The notes under the pieces were generated by a model, which saw nothing but the letters and a program-made list of their open reading frames with translations, searched no databases and had not been told where the DNA came from. Position numbers and translations under genes: made by a program. A DNA stretch of 43,373 nucleotides from a virus: positions 1 through 43,373 of IMG/VR virus record IMGVR_UViG_3300042453_002500; one strand, written 5' to 3'. Shown one piece after another: positions 1 through 8,800 of this stretch (positions within the stretch are counted from its first letter, which is position 1; each line of letters starts with the position of its first letter).

Positions 1-111
1 GGCATTTGGATTTCGTGCCATCACAACTTGCTGTGCTTCACGAGGACTGTTTGCGTGAACCTGCTCACTCAATCGCTGACTGCCAGCAACAAAAATGACT
101 TCGTATTTCAT
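1..111 (-). CDS. Partial small hypothetical protein (N-terminal 37 residues)
   Basis: The reading frame begins with ATG at 111 and runs off the left edge of the window, so only the first 37 residues are visible (beginning MKYEVIFVAGSQRLSEQV). I do not recognise the family. An AGGAGA ribosome-binding site lies about 6 bases before the ATG, which supports this start. A TATAAT box lies at 141-146 with a weak TTCTCA -35 at 164-169, so the gene probably has its own promoter just past the helicase terminator. The frame is open throughout and uses codons like its neighbours. Function cannot be stated. Confidence 0.7.
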   Translation of the reverse strand, partial: MKYEVIFVAGSQRLSEQVHANSPREAQQVVMARNPNA

Positions 112-140
112 TTGGAGAATCTCCTTTTGTGTATGTTAGT

Positions 141-169
141 ATTATAGCAGGAAAGGGGTCCGTTGAGAA
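141..169 (-). promoter_or_regulatory. Sigma70-type promoter (TTCTCA-N17-TATAAT)
   Basis: The -10 TATAAT at 141-146 is perfect. The -35 at 164-169 matches 4 of 6 and lies in the loop side of the helicase terminator. It would drive the partial gene at the left edge. Confidence 0.5.
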
Positions 170-176
170 CCCCTTG
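149..176 (-). terminator. Rho-independent terminator after the helicase gene
   Basis: On the minus strand AAGGGGT and ACCCCTT arms pair around a 9-base loop and are followed by a short T-rich run. It starts about 10 bases after the helicase stop codon. The 13-mer GAACTGGCACAAG immediately precedes it, as it does at the terminator near 2060. Confidence 0.65.
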
Positions 177-185
177 TGCCAGTTC
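173..185 (-). repeat. 13-mer repeat GAACTGGCACAAG, copy 1 (at helicase stop)
   Basis: The repeat overlaps the helicase TGA stop and leads straight into the terminator. Confidence 0.85.
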
Positions 186-1413
186 ATCTGGTGATGGTGC
201 TGACAGCCACATCCCCCTTCTGGAAGATGATGTCCACGACGTTCTGAACCTTCTGTGCGGTGCTCGTGGATGCCTTGTCAAAGGTCGGGCAGACCACCAG
301 ACCATAGGATTTGGTGTAAGAGTCCAGATCACCTGCCACAAGGGCACCAGAGCGGATTCCAGCGGCATCTGCGGGGTGCAAACGCAGCGTCCGACCGACC
401 GTTTGACCGATACCTACGATGTCCATAGAACGCATAAACACAACCGCTTCCAGAGCAGAAATGTTAATGCCTTCTGCCAGAATGCTGTGATGAAGAACCA
501 CAAACTTCTTGTCTGCATCCTTACCCCACTCATTCAAAGTGTCAAAGAACACCTCACGGTTGACTTTCTGACCGTCAATAAATGCACCGTGCTTAGAAGT
601 AATGTGCATCACGGAATAACCTTCCTCTGCCAGTTGTTCGGCAAAGTCAGATTCGGACAGAAGTTGAATGATATTCTTGGTAGTCTTGGCACAAATCAGA
701 ATCTTATCAACAGGATTATCCTGAATAATCTCAAGCAGATACTCACAGTCCCGTTGACCCACATCCTCACCTTTGATGGAAAGACGAAGTTGCTTGGCAA
801 TCACCTTAGGAGGAATGATATAACCGTTCTGCACCAGTTGAGGTGCGGGAACCTTAGAGATGATGCTACCGTAGATCTCAGTGTCATTCATACCTGCCTT
901 ACCAATTACATTGCTGTATTTTGGGGTTGCAGTAAAGAAGTAACAACGACCTGCTTCCTGTGAGAAATACTCTACTGCAGGAAAGAAGTGACGTTGAATA
1001 CTATTGTGTGCCTCGTCAAAGTAGATGGTATCTACGGCGATTTCTGCCCGTTGTAGTTGCTGCAGAGAGTTATAGGTGGTGAAGATAAGTTTGTGACCCG
1101 AAGTGTTCTCGGCAAACCAGTGAATATCAGAAGGTTTGGTAGAAGAATAGTGATGAGTCTCACCACTATGAACGTGCATCACAGTTGCATTAGTGATAAA
1201 CTCAAGATACTCAGAAGACAGTTGCTCTGCCAGCAGAATACGAGGAGCAACGACTACGATAGTCTTAGGAGCAGCAGACTCCAGTTGCTTCATTGCATCA
1301 AAGATTCCCACGTTGGTTTTACCACCGCCGGTTGGCATCACGAGCACCCCTTTACTATGATTTTTCATAGCATCAAGACTACTCTGTTGGTGAGGACGGA
1401 GTTGGAACATCAT
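184..1413 (-). CDS. SF2 DEAD/DEAH-box DNA helicase (UvsW/type III restriction-like)
   Basis: This protein of about 409 residues is a superfamily 2 helicase. Visible motifs in order: an LRPHQ start motif near residue 6, Walker A MPTGGGKT near 28-35, a DEAH box (FDEAHN) near 130, motif III FFTATP near 160, and motif VI GQTVGRTLRLHP near 340. It probably unwinds or branch-migrates DNA in recombination and repair, as UvsW does in T4. It lacks the roughly 100-residue N-terminal domain of T4 UvsW, so it is shorter and may be a different phage helicase. ATG at 1413 is preferred to the in-line TTG at 1416. No clear ribosome-binding site is seen. A short out-of-frame ATG frame (17 codons, start 1430) precedes it and overlaps its start. 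Confidence 0.9.
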   Translation of the reverse strand: MMFQLRPHQQSSLDAMKNHSKGVLVMPTGGGKTNVGIFDAMKQLESAAPKTIVVVAPRILLAEQLSSEYLEFITNATVMHVHSGETHHYSSTKPSDIHWFAENTSGHKLIFTTYNSLQQLQRAEIAVDTIYFDEAHNSIQRHFFPAVEYFSQEAGRCYFFTATPKYSNVIGKAGMNDTEIYGSIISKVPAPQLVQNGYIIPPKVIAKQLRLSIKGEDVGQRDCEYLLEIIQDNPVDKILICAKTTKNIIQLLSESDFAEQLAEEGYSVMHITSKHGAFIDGQKVNREVFFDTLNEWGKDADKKFVVLHHSILAEGINISALEAVVFMRSMDIVGIGQTVGRTLRLHPADAAGIRSGALVAGDLDSYTKSYGLVVCPTFDKASTSTAQKVQNVVDIIFQKGDVAVSTITR

Positions 1414-1457
1414 CAATCAATTCAATACTCATATCATAGGGCATTACCAGGCAGAAC

Positions 1458-1970
1458 TCAAGGGTCTTGTGCCAGTTCCTCAAGCGTCACAATCGTTTTG
1501 TTTCCTATAGTTTCAATAGATACCACCCTTTTACCGACAGCAAGATTATTACAATCGTGATTTACTAAAGTTTTATGTTGATGACAGGTTTCACATAGCA
1601 ATTGACATTTATTTGCTTCTTCAACTAATTTTTCCAATTTTGATGCCAAAGAAGAACCAATACAAAATGACTTTTCTGTTCTATCAATATGATCAAATTG
1701 TAGATTTTTAGTTGTACCACAACCTAAACATTTTCCACCCAACATTTCAATTAAATATTGTTTATGTTTTCTTTTCCTATCTTGTCTTTTTTTGTTTATT
1801 TCTTCTCTATTTTTATCTACCCATTCTTTTCTTTTTTGTTTTTGTTCCTCTATTTTTTCTTCAGATCTATTATGCCAGTTTTCTCTATTTTTTTTGTTTA
1901 GTTCTTCTTTATTTTTTTCCAAATATTGTTTACGATTAGAAATTCTATCTTCTTTATTTTTATAAGGCAT
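1458..1970 (-). CDS. HNH homing-type endonuclease
   Basis: A 170-residue protein with a long, highly charged, Lys/Glu/Asn-rich first half (about residues 1-75, probable coiled coil or DNA-binding arm). An HNH zinc-finger nuclease follows: CLGC near 81-84, FDHID near 93 and CQLLCETCHQHK near 123-134. The second CxxC plus the DH and H residues give the beta-beta-alpha-metal fold. Such genes are free-standing mobile endonucleases in T4-like phages. The last residues (TLEELAQDP) are encoded by a copy of the 13-mer found at two nearby terminators, suggesting that the gene was placed into, or duplicated with, that sequence. A perfect late promoter (1994-2001) lies just before it. Confidence 0.85.
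   Translation of the reverse strand: MPYKNKEDRISNRKQYLEKNKEELNKKNRENWHNRSEEKIEEQKQKRKEWVDKNREEINKKRQDRKRKHKQYLIEMLGGKCLGCGTTKNLQFDHIDRTEKSFCIGSSLASKLEKLVEEANKCQLLCETCHQHKTLVNHDCNNLAVGKRVVSIETIGNKTIVTLEELAQDP
1466..1478 (-). repeat. 13-mer repeat GAACTGGCACAAG, copy 2 (inside HNH 3' end)
   Basis: Identical to the 13-mers at 173-185 and 2073-2085. The other two copies directly precede terminator hairpins; this one is in the coding end of the HNH gene and has lost the hairpin's first arm. Confidence 0.85.
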
Positions 1971-1993
1971 AGGTATTAGTGTATTGCTATATA

Positions 1994-2001
1994 TATTTAT
2001 A
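1994..2001 (-). promoter_or_regulatory. T4-type late promoter (TATAAATA)
   Basis: Perfect match to the T4 late -10 element, about 24 bases before the HNH start at 1970. Confidence 0.7.
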
Positions 2002-2047
2002 CAAAAAAATACACAAATACCCTTATAATGATAGGACTATTATGCAG

Positions 2048-2076
2048 CAAAAAAGGGGTCTTGTGGGACCCCCTTG
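2048..2076 (-). terminator. Rho-independent terminator
   Basis: On the minus strand GGGGTC and GACCCC arms pair around a 6-base loop and are followed by six T. No annotated gene ends just before it except a 17-codon open stretch ending in TAA near 2086. Confidence 0.75.
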
Positions 2077-2085
2077 TGCCAGTTC
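2073..2085 (-). repeat. 13-mer repeat GAACTGGCACAAG, copy 3 (before terminator)
   Basis: The repeat follows a TAA and leads straight into the terminator at 2048-2076. Confidence 0.85.
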
Positions 2086-2136
2086 TTAAAGTGTCCTATA
2101 GAAGCTTAGATTCTCATCTTCAACGGAGACAAACCT

Positions 2137-2166
2137 AGTCTAGCAGTATTATGGTACTTATGTCAA
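2137..2166 (-). promoter_or_regulatory. Sigma70-type promoter (TTGACA-N18-TAGACT)
   Basis: The -35 is perfect at 2161-2166 and contains the TGA stop codon of the 2163-2492 gene. The -10 matches 4 of 6 with an 18-base spacer. Confidence 0.5.
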
Positions 2167-2492
2167 GGTTCTGGGTTCTTTTGATCTTCTATTTCTGCAA
2201 TCATTTGTTTATATGCTTTTTCCCAATTTTCTAAAGATTCAGTCCATTTTCCTAATGGACAACTATCAAGAATAATTCTTGCTTTTGATGTTAAAAAACA
2301 ACCACATTCAAAACATCTCTGTTGTTCAGAATCATATTTTTCGCATTTTTTACATATCTCTAATCTCTCATTAAAAAGTTTATCATCTGCAAATAAATTT
2401 TTTGCATTTGTTTTGTTGAGATGTTTAATTATATCTAAAGTAAATTTGGACAAATTTTTACTTTGCTCAAACAAGGATGGGTGATTTTCCAT
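2163..2492 (-). CDS. Small Cys-rich (probable zinc-binding) hypothetical protein
   Basis: A 109-residue protein read from ATG at 2492; an upstream TTG at 2504 would add four residues and is less likely. It carries CKKC near 51-54, CFECGCF near 64-70 and CPLGKW near 82-87, a pattern of Cys pairs that suggests zinc binding. Similar short Cys proteins occur in cyanophages near tail fibre genes, but I know of no assigned function. Its TGA stop lies within the TTGACA box of the following promoter. It follows the Gly-rich adhesin gene with a gap of only about 23 bases, so it is probably transcribed with the tail fibre genes. Confidence 0.65.
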   Translation of the reverse strand: MENHPSLFEQSKNLSKFTLDIIKHLNKTNAKNLFADDKLFNERLEICKKCEKYDSEQQRCFECGCFLTSKARIILDSCPLGKWTESLENWEKAYKQMIAEIEDQKNPEP

Positions 2493-2515
2493 AATTAATT
2501 TCAAAAATAACTGAA

Positions 2516-3736
2516 TTATTTAGAACCTAGAATTAAATCAGTTCTGCCAATAATTGAATAGTTAGATCCACTGATTGCTCTTCCTGGAGAACCTCCATTA
2601 GATCCATTATATCCGGAAGAAATATAAAATGCATCGCTCAAAGATTGGAGATCTGTTCTTATGGTGTTTCCTCCCGATTGTGCCCAATCACCACCATTTC
2701 CACCAACTTTTCCATCCTCTCCAGTTGTTGCATACGTTGGACAATTTGCTACAGTTCCTGATGATGGTCCATCTGTTACATCTAATGTTGATATTGAATT
2801 GGATCTTGTTTGATTATATCCTTGACCCAAACCACCATTTCCACCTGTTCCTCCAGGAGCACCAGATTTTTCCTTTGGATCATAGACTTCGCAAAATGCA
2901 GGTCCTATGCAAGTATTACTGCACCAAATAAAGCAATTACATCCTCCACCAACATTATGACCTCCATATCGACGAGCATCCTTAGAATTATATTGTGTGC
3001 CATTAATAGTTACTGGAGTATCTGGAGATCCACAATCTGGATACCATTCACAATTACAACCACCTCCCGATTCATATGTTCTTCTTTCCCAACATGGACC
3101 ATTTGGACCTGTCCATCCATCTCCTCCTCTAGCGCCACCGCCACCGCCACTCTTAATTGTAGATAAATCATTCATAATTATTGATATTAAAGATCCGGTA
3201 GAAAAAGTATACAATGAATTTCCGCCCGATCCAGAATTTCTTGCTCCTCCTGCACCCAAAATTTGTCCTCCAGATCTCAATTCAATTGAAAAATTATAAG
3301 ACTCTGCACTAAAGTATGCTGCTTCTTTTGTTGCTGATACCGATCCTATTGTACCATCAACATAAAAAACTTTTTTAATATTTTTATTTAAATTTGAATT
3401 CCAATTTTGAGCAGATATGTCAATTCCATAATTGCTGGGATTTGATACATTGTCATTAGTCCCAGTCTGTACTAAATCATAATATTTGATAGATGTATAA
3501 AATTGTGATATTTTTAAATTTTGAGATGTTGAAATTGATGTGTTTTCAGTGCAGTCGGGAACTATCGGATTTGCATCTGTTACTGTTATATTTCTTTTTA
3601 ATTCGGATGCACTAATTGAACCTGATGAAACTTCTTTGAAATTTAACCTTAATGAAGAAAATGAAATTGGAATAGTCCCAATTGCCGCATTATAAAATCT
3701 TCCCGATCCTTTATTGTAAGAAAGTGATACTGCCAT
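2516..3736 (-). CDS. Gly-rich tail fibre tip / adhesin protein
   Basis: A 406-residue probable virion protein. The first half (residues 1-180) carries SFSSLRLNF and ISASELKRN, the kind of linker-fold start seen in phage tail fibre proteins. The second half (about 190-400) is dominated by Gly-rich runs (GGGGGARGGDGW, GGTGGNGGLGQG, GSNGGSPG). These resemble the poly-glycine receptor-binding blocks of gp38-type adhesins of T2-like phages. Two GGGCNC motifs (about residues 225 and 265) and other Cys make about 11 Cys in all, unusual for an adhesin. It is the last fibre gene of the cluster, the usual place for a receptor-binding tip or its partner. The adhesin role is an inference from composition and position. 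Confidence 0.65.
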   Translation of the reverse strand: MAVSLSYNKGSGRFYNAAIGTIPISFSSLRLNFKEVSSGSISASELKRNITVTDANPIVPDCTENTSISTSQNLKISQFYTSIKYYDLVQTGTNDNVSNPSNYGIDISAQNWNSNLNKNIKKVFYVDGTIGSVSATKEAAYFSAESYNFSIELRSGGQILGAGGARNSGSGGNSLYTFSTGSLISIIMNDLSTIKSGGGGGARGGDGWTGPNGPCWERRTYESGGGCNCEWYPDCGSPDTPVTINGTQYNSKDARRYGGHNVGGGCNCFIWCSNTCIGPAFCEVYDPKEKSGAPGGTGGNGGLGQGYNQTRSNSISTLDVTDGPSSGTVANCPTYATTGEDGKVGGNGGDWAQSGGNTIRTDLQSLSDAFYISSGYNGSNGGSPGRAISGSNYSIIGRTDLILGSK

Positions 3737-3744
3737 AATTTTCT

Positions 3745-5787
3745 CTAATAAAGATTATTCCAAGCAAATGTCACTCCACCATCAGTGCTTCCATAACCTT
3801 GATGTTTATGTATGGTTTCGTTGTAAATAATTGCTCCCGGTACAGTAGTAAGACCAGAAATATCTGCAAAAGTGCTTCTACCGGTATTATTTACAGTTGG
3901 TGGAATAAAATATGCTTGAGAAGTTGCACTACCAACTAATCCAAAATCAAGTATTGATCTTTGGTTATAAGTTCCAAATCCAATTCCAGATCCCCTTTGA
4001 TTACTTATAAGTAAAGATCCATTAAATATTCTTATTGAACTATTATGAACTTGCAGAGAACCTGTCTGAACATCTCCAGTATAAAGTGCAGTTGTTCCGA
4101 TTCCAATTGATCCAAATCTAGAAAATCCATTACATGCCAGATCTTCATTGCTCAAAATTATTGTATTAATTCCTACTCTTCCAAAAAGAGCATTAGATCC
4201 TTTAGCATCAAATGCAACAGAAGGATTTGAAGTATTAATTCCTATATTTGCAGTTACATTTAATTTTTGTAATGTTGTTATTCCAGAAGTATTATTTAAA
4301 TTTGTATTAGATATTATGCTTGGATAATTAATTGTTGCGGTTAAAGTGCCATCTACATTTAAATTACTTTTCACATAAAGATTATCTTGAATTGTAACTG
4401 TACTTATTCCAGATGAACCTAAAAATACATCTCCAGTTGCGATTAAAGTTCCATCATAGTCCAAACTCATAATTTCATTATTGGTTTGACCATAAATCCA
4501 TCTAAATTTTCCTGTACCGATACCGGAAGGTCCGGCGTGCAGATAAAGATTTACATCTCCAGTATCATTATTTAAAATATCAAGTGTTTTGGATGCATTT
4601 CCAAACCTTAAGACGGCAGTACTCTTACCAACACCAACAGATTGTCCAATACTAATTTGCGATTTTCCAGTATTAGATATGACTTCCAATAAAGAATTGG
4701 ATTCTTTTCTAATTTGCACTTCTGATGTTGGCAATCCAGTTCCAATGCCAATTCTTCCAGAATTTAATGCGGAAAATGAAGTTCCTCCAAGTGCAACATT
4801 AATAGATGAACCATTGATATCTGTTGCGGTTACAATTCCAACTTGAATATTTGGAGTTCCTGTTAATGATCTTGCAGTACTAGCAATACCAATTAAATTA
4901 GCAGTAATATTATTAGCAGTAATATTACTTATAGCAGTAATATTACTAGCAGTTATAATTCCAGCAACATTTATATTTGATGGAAGTCTACTATTATCTA
5001 AAGTCCCACTAGAAATATTAGTGGCATTTAATGATGTAATGTTATTACCAGATCCAGCAAAACTTAAAGCAGTTACAATTCCGCCGACATTTATATTTGA
5101 TGGAAGTCTACTATTATTTAAAGTTCCACTAGTAATATTGGTTGCATTTAATGTTGTAATATCAGTTCCAAATCCAGAAAAAGAATTTGCAGTTATAATT
5201 CCAGAAACATTTATATTTGATGGAAGTCTACTATTATTTAAAGTTCCACTAGTAATATTGGTTGCATTTAATGCTGTTAAAGAAGATCCATTACCATTAA
5301 AATATCCTGATGTGATAATTCCTGTTGCATTTACATTTCCGGTAAGTGCATCAACTGAAAGTCCATTTCCGATCAGTGGATCCTGACCTACCTGTAGTGA
5401 ATAATATGGAAGATCAGTTCCTATGCCAACTTTAGAGGTTGTAGAAAGACTTCCAGCATTAACATACCAACCACTCGTTGATATTGCAAATATTCCAGTC
5501 AGTCCGGCAGCACTTCCATAAAACGTTCCTGCTCTTACGGCACCAGTTGAAGAATTGAATGTAATTGCAGAACCAATTTTTACATCATTATAAAAAGTAG
5601 AAACTCCAGTAATTGCCAGATTTGTTGCCGTAATTAATCCAGTAACCTTTGTGGTTCCATAAACATCCAGAAATTGAGTTGGAATTGATGTTCCAATTCC
5701 AACCAAACCATTTGCATTTACAACAAAGTTGTCATTATCAACTTGGACTCCATTCTTAAAATTAAATGACTTATTATAATTTGCCAT
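3745..5787 (-). CDS. Tail fibre-like virion protein with internal 40-residue repeats
   Basis: A 680-residue beta-rich protein, rich in Gly, Thr, Ser, Asn and Ile. It is built of GIGT, ITGVST and TATN-type segments like the long trimeric shaft proteins of cyanophages. Three close copies of a 40-residue unit containing LNATN(I)SSGTL and SRLPSNIN lie at about residues 165-275. The N-terminus (NKSFNFKNGVQVDNDNFVVNANGLVGIGTSIPTQFLDVYGTTKVTG) is a common start of such proteins; a related segment is in the 1359-residue protein. The C-terminus (residues 590-680, ending SFAWNNLY-like) resembles a fibre tip. A late-promoter-like GATAAATA lies just before it, overlapping the stop of the preceding gene. 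No enzymatic motif is seen. Confidence 0.75.
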   Translation of the reverse strand: MANYNKSFNFKNGVQVDNDNFVVNANGLVGIGTSIPTQFLDVYGTTKVTGLITATNLAITGVSTFYNDVKIGSAITFNSSTGAVRAGTFYGSAAGLTGIFAISTSGWYVNAGSLSTTSKVGIGTDLPYYSLQVGQDPLIGNGLSVDALTGNVNATGIITSGYFNGNGSSLTALNATNITSGTLNNSRLPSNINVSGIITANSFSGFGTDITTLNATNITSGTLNNSRLPSNINVGGIVTALSFAGSGNNITSLNATNISSGTLDNSRLPSNINVAGIITASNITAISNITANNITANLIGIASTARSLTGTPNIQVGIVTATDINGSSINVALGGTSFSALNSGRIGIGTGLPTSEVQIRKESNSLLEVISNTGKSQISIGQSVGVGKSTAVLRFGNASKTLDILNNDTGDVNLYLHAGPSGIGTGKFRWIYGQTNNEIMSLDYDGTLIATGDVFLGSSGISTVTIQDNLYVKSNLNVDGTLTATINYPSIISNTNLNNTSGITTLQKLNVTANIGINTSNPSVAFDAKGSNALFGRVGINTIILSNEDLACNGFSRFGSIGIGTTALYTGDVQTGSLQVHNSSIRIFNGSLLISNQRGSGIGFGTYNQRSILDFGLVGSATSQAYFIPPTVNNTGRSTFADISGLTTVPGAIIYNETIHKHQGYGSTDGGVTFAWNNLY
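4965..5285 (-). repeat. Three 120-bp direct repeats within the 680-residue fibre gene
   Basis: About 65 bases per unit are nearly identical (near 4970-5033, 5089-5153 and 5209-5273), at a 120-base period. Each encodes LPSNIN / TSGTLNNSR-type residues. Confidence 0.85.
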
Positions 5788-5806
5788 TTTTTGAGTCTAT
5801 TTCTAG

Positions 5807-8800
5807 TTATTTATCATTCAGTTTTTGTTGAAGTTCATCAACTTTTCCTGATAGTTCTTTAACTGCCTCAATCAGTAGGGGAACAAGTTTTTGATAAGAA
5901 ACTGATAGATGACCATCTTCTCTTTCATTTACTGCTTCCGGAAGAATATCACGAACTTCTTGTGCAATTACACCAAGATCTCTACCACTTTGATTGGATT
6001 TTTCATTCCAATCAAAAGTATTGCCACTAATTGAAAGAACTTTAGAAAGTGGATTCTCAATAGGAGTAATATTATCTTTCCAATTTCTATCTGATGGTGA
6101 ATAATAAGCAATAATGTCTTGTGTAACTCTCAATTCACCATTAATTGTTGTAACACTACTATTCGAATTACCTAAAGTTACATTTGCTCCAGAAAAAGAA
6201 ATGGCAGTTGAACCATCAGACGCTTGAATATCATTACCATTGATCCTAAGATCTCCGGCAAGTGTAGTTAATGTATTAGAAGTTAGTGTAACATTAATAT
6301 TGCCATCAGATGCTAGAATATCATTACCATTGATCCTAAGATCTCCGGCAAGTGTAGTTAATGTATTAGAATTTAATGTAATATTGGTGTTTCCATCAGA
6401 CGCTTGAATATCATTACCAACTATACGAAGATCACCAGCAAGTGTAGTTAATGTATTAGAAGTTAGAGTAATGTTAGTGTTTCCATCAGATGCCTGAATA
6501 TCATTACCACCTATACGAAGATCACTGCTTACAATTACAATTCCTGCTCCGTTTGGTGTAAATGTGATACTTCCATTTGTATCTGTAGAACTCAATACAT
6601 TTCCATCCAATCTCAAATTATCAATATCAAGTGAAGTATTAATATTAACACTTCCGACAAATGTAGAGATACCAGAAACTGTAGAGTTACCAGAAACTGT
6701 AGAATTACCAGTAGCTGATAAAGTTCCACCAACATTCAGATTCTTAGCAATACCAACGCCACCAGATACAACCAGTGCTCCATTTGCCGTAGTTGTGGAC
6801 TGAGTATCAGAACTTACTTTTAATTGAGATCTAGCATTTACGGCATCCGTAAATTTAACTTCTTTATTAAATGTAACAGGTCCATCAAACTGAGAAAGAA
6901 TTGTGCCGGAATTACCACCCTCAACAACAAGTCTTTCTTTAACCGTAACCTCATCAAATACGGCACTTAATCTAGATGGGTCTTCGCCAGTAACCGTTGG
7001 AATTGGATTATCAAATGTAACTTCCTCACCAGTTGATGAAGATGTCTTACGATTACCAATAAAAGAGTCTCCATTGTTGTTCATACCAGTATAAACAACA
7101 ATGCCACCAGACCTTTCTTGAGACTGTACCAAGAACTCTTCTCTTTCGGTCAAGGTTATGCTCTGAACCTGAGGCAATCCGGTTGAATAGTTTCCTGGAC
7201 CATATCCAAGATACTCAAAGGTATGCCCCGATGCTCTCACAATCGAAGGTCTTCTAAATTCAATTGAGATTGGTTTAATCTTTCTGATAAGTGAATCACT
7301 ATCGTGAGCAGTTTGTTTCGTGGATAGTGAACCACGAATCACCGTAATCTCATTTCCTCCACCACCACTGAGAGTGCTACTCGCAACTCTCATAATCTCT
7401 TCATCAATCTGAATATAAGAACCTAGTGGAAATCTCTTGGTGATTGCTGCGGCACCTACAGGGCTTGATACTGCAACTGTGGGAGAGGTTGTTGTAATTC
7501 CACTAGCGGCAACAAGTGTTTCTTTATCAAATAGTGGAACACTTCTAATTGCCAGATTTTCTGCGGTAGAATCGGAACTGGCATCATTTGCAGATAGACC
7601 GTGTTTGAGGACATATCCACCATTCACACTTATGGTAGGTGTAAGTGCCGTAAATGTATTCACACCAACTCTATCTCTTACAATATAATCGCCGTGATTA
7701 TTATTTGAGGAATCAATCACTCTAAATCTATTACCAGAAACCAATCCGTGAGGTCCAGAGCAATTAAAAGTTATTACACCAGAAGAATAAGTGGTAGTTG
7801 TAATCTGAACCGAAGGTCCAACAACAAAGGCATATTGATTCGCCGTAATTACAGGGTCTCCTGCGGTCTTAGCAATTGAAATCTGATTGTCTGCAGAAAC
7901 TGCAGTAATACGATGATAGGTATCTGATGTTGTTCCGGCACCCGTAAACTGAACCACATTACCAATTGCCGTTGTGATTCCTGTTGTGGCAATAGTGTAT
8001 CTGGCATTACCATTACCATTACCAATCACAGAGGCATCAAAGAATAATGGACCGGCAGAATATCCAGAACCAGAAGAAACAACATCTACAGAAACAACTC
8101 CACCACCAGATACAATAACTCTTGCCGTTGCTCCTTGCCAGGTTCCGGTTTGAGAGGTATTGAGAAGTTTGAGGTTCTGATATGTTCCGGAAGTATAAGA
8201 AGCACCACCAGTTATAGTTCCAGTAACAATACCGGCAAGACCATGTTCTCTTGTAAAAGTAATTGTTGAAATTCCAGCAGAATTAACAACATTAGAAACA
8301 TCAAGACCAATACCAAAACTTGTAAGTAAAGTATCCGTTGATTCTTTTGTAATACTCTTCTTGAGGTCATTTGTTACGACTTCACCAAGAGGGTCTCTTT
8401 TCGCAAATGATTTAGCAGATGTTGGATTATCGTTAATGTTATCTCTGTCTAACTGTGGATATAAATCAACAACATTCTGACTATACTTAATATTTGTGAA
8501 TTCTGTTGGTACTGCCTTATCGGCACTTAAAGTATAGATGTGATAAACACCATCCTGAATACCACTAATGTATGGAGTAATTACTTCACTTCTATAGTTG
8601 TAAAGATTTGCTTGTAAGTCATTTCTCTCAAATCTTGGAAGTAAAGTTGTTCTGTTGGAAGTTACATTTGTGAATGACCCAGGAGTTCTCGTTGTTGTAT
8701 GAGTAAAGGTCATATCATCAACAACCGATGCAACCACAAAGGTTCCGTTATAACCAAGGTTATCTTCACCGGTTGTATTGGTACTGTCCGTTACATTTTT

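Larger units (their letters stand above)
2045..2135 (-). ncRNA. Candidate small RNA (about 85-90 nt), promoter to terminator
   Basis: A sigma70-type promoter (TTGACA at 2161-2166, TAGACT at 2137-2142) and a strong terminator (2048-2076) frame about 85 bases without a full gene. The stretch could be a small transcript. Alternatively, it is the 3' remnant of a lost gene, because an open frame (…RFVSVEDENLSFYRTL then TAA) runs through it up to the terminator. The two readings cannot be separated from sequence alone. Confidence 0.4.

Noticed and set aside
163-963. 266-codon plus-strand open frame
   Set aside because: It is antisense to the helicase, which has all SF2 motifs; the plus frame shows no recognisable domain.
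1413-1430. Frameshifted longer N-terminus of the helicase (frame starting MSIELIDDVPTP)
   Set aside because: That frame stops after 17 codons and no slippery sequence is present; the helicase motifs begin well within the ATG-started frame.
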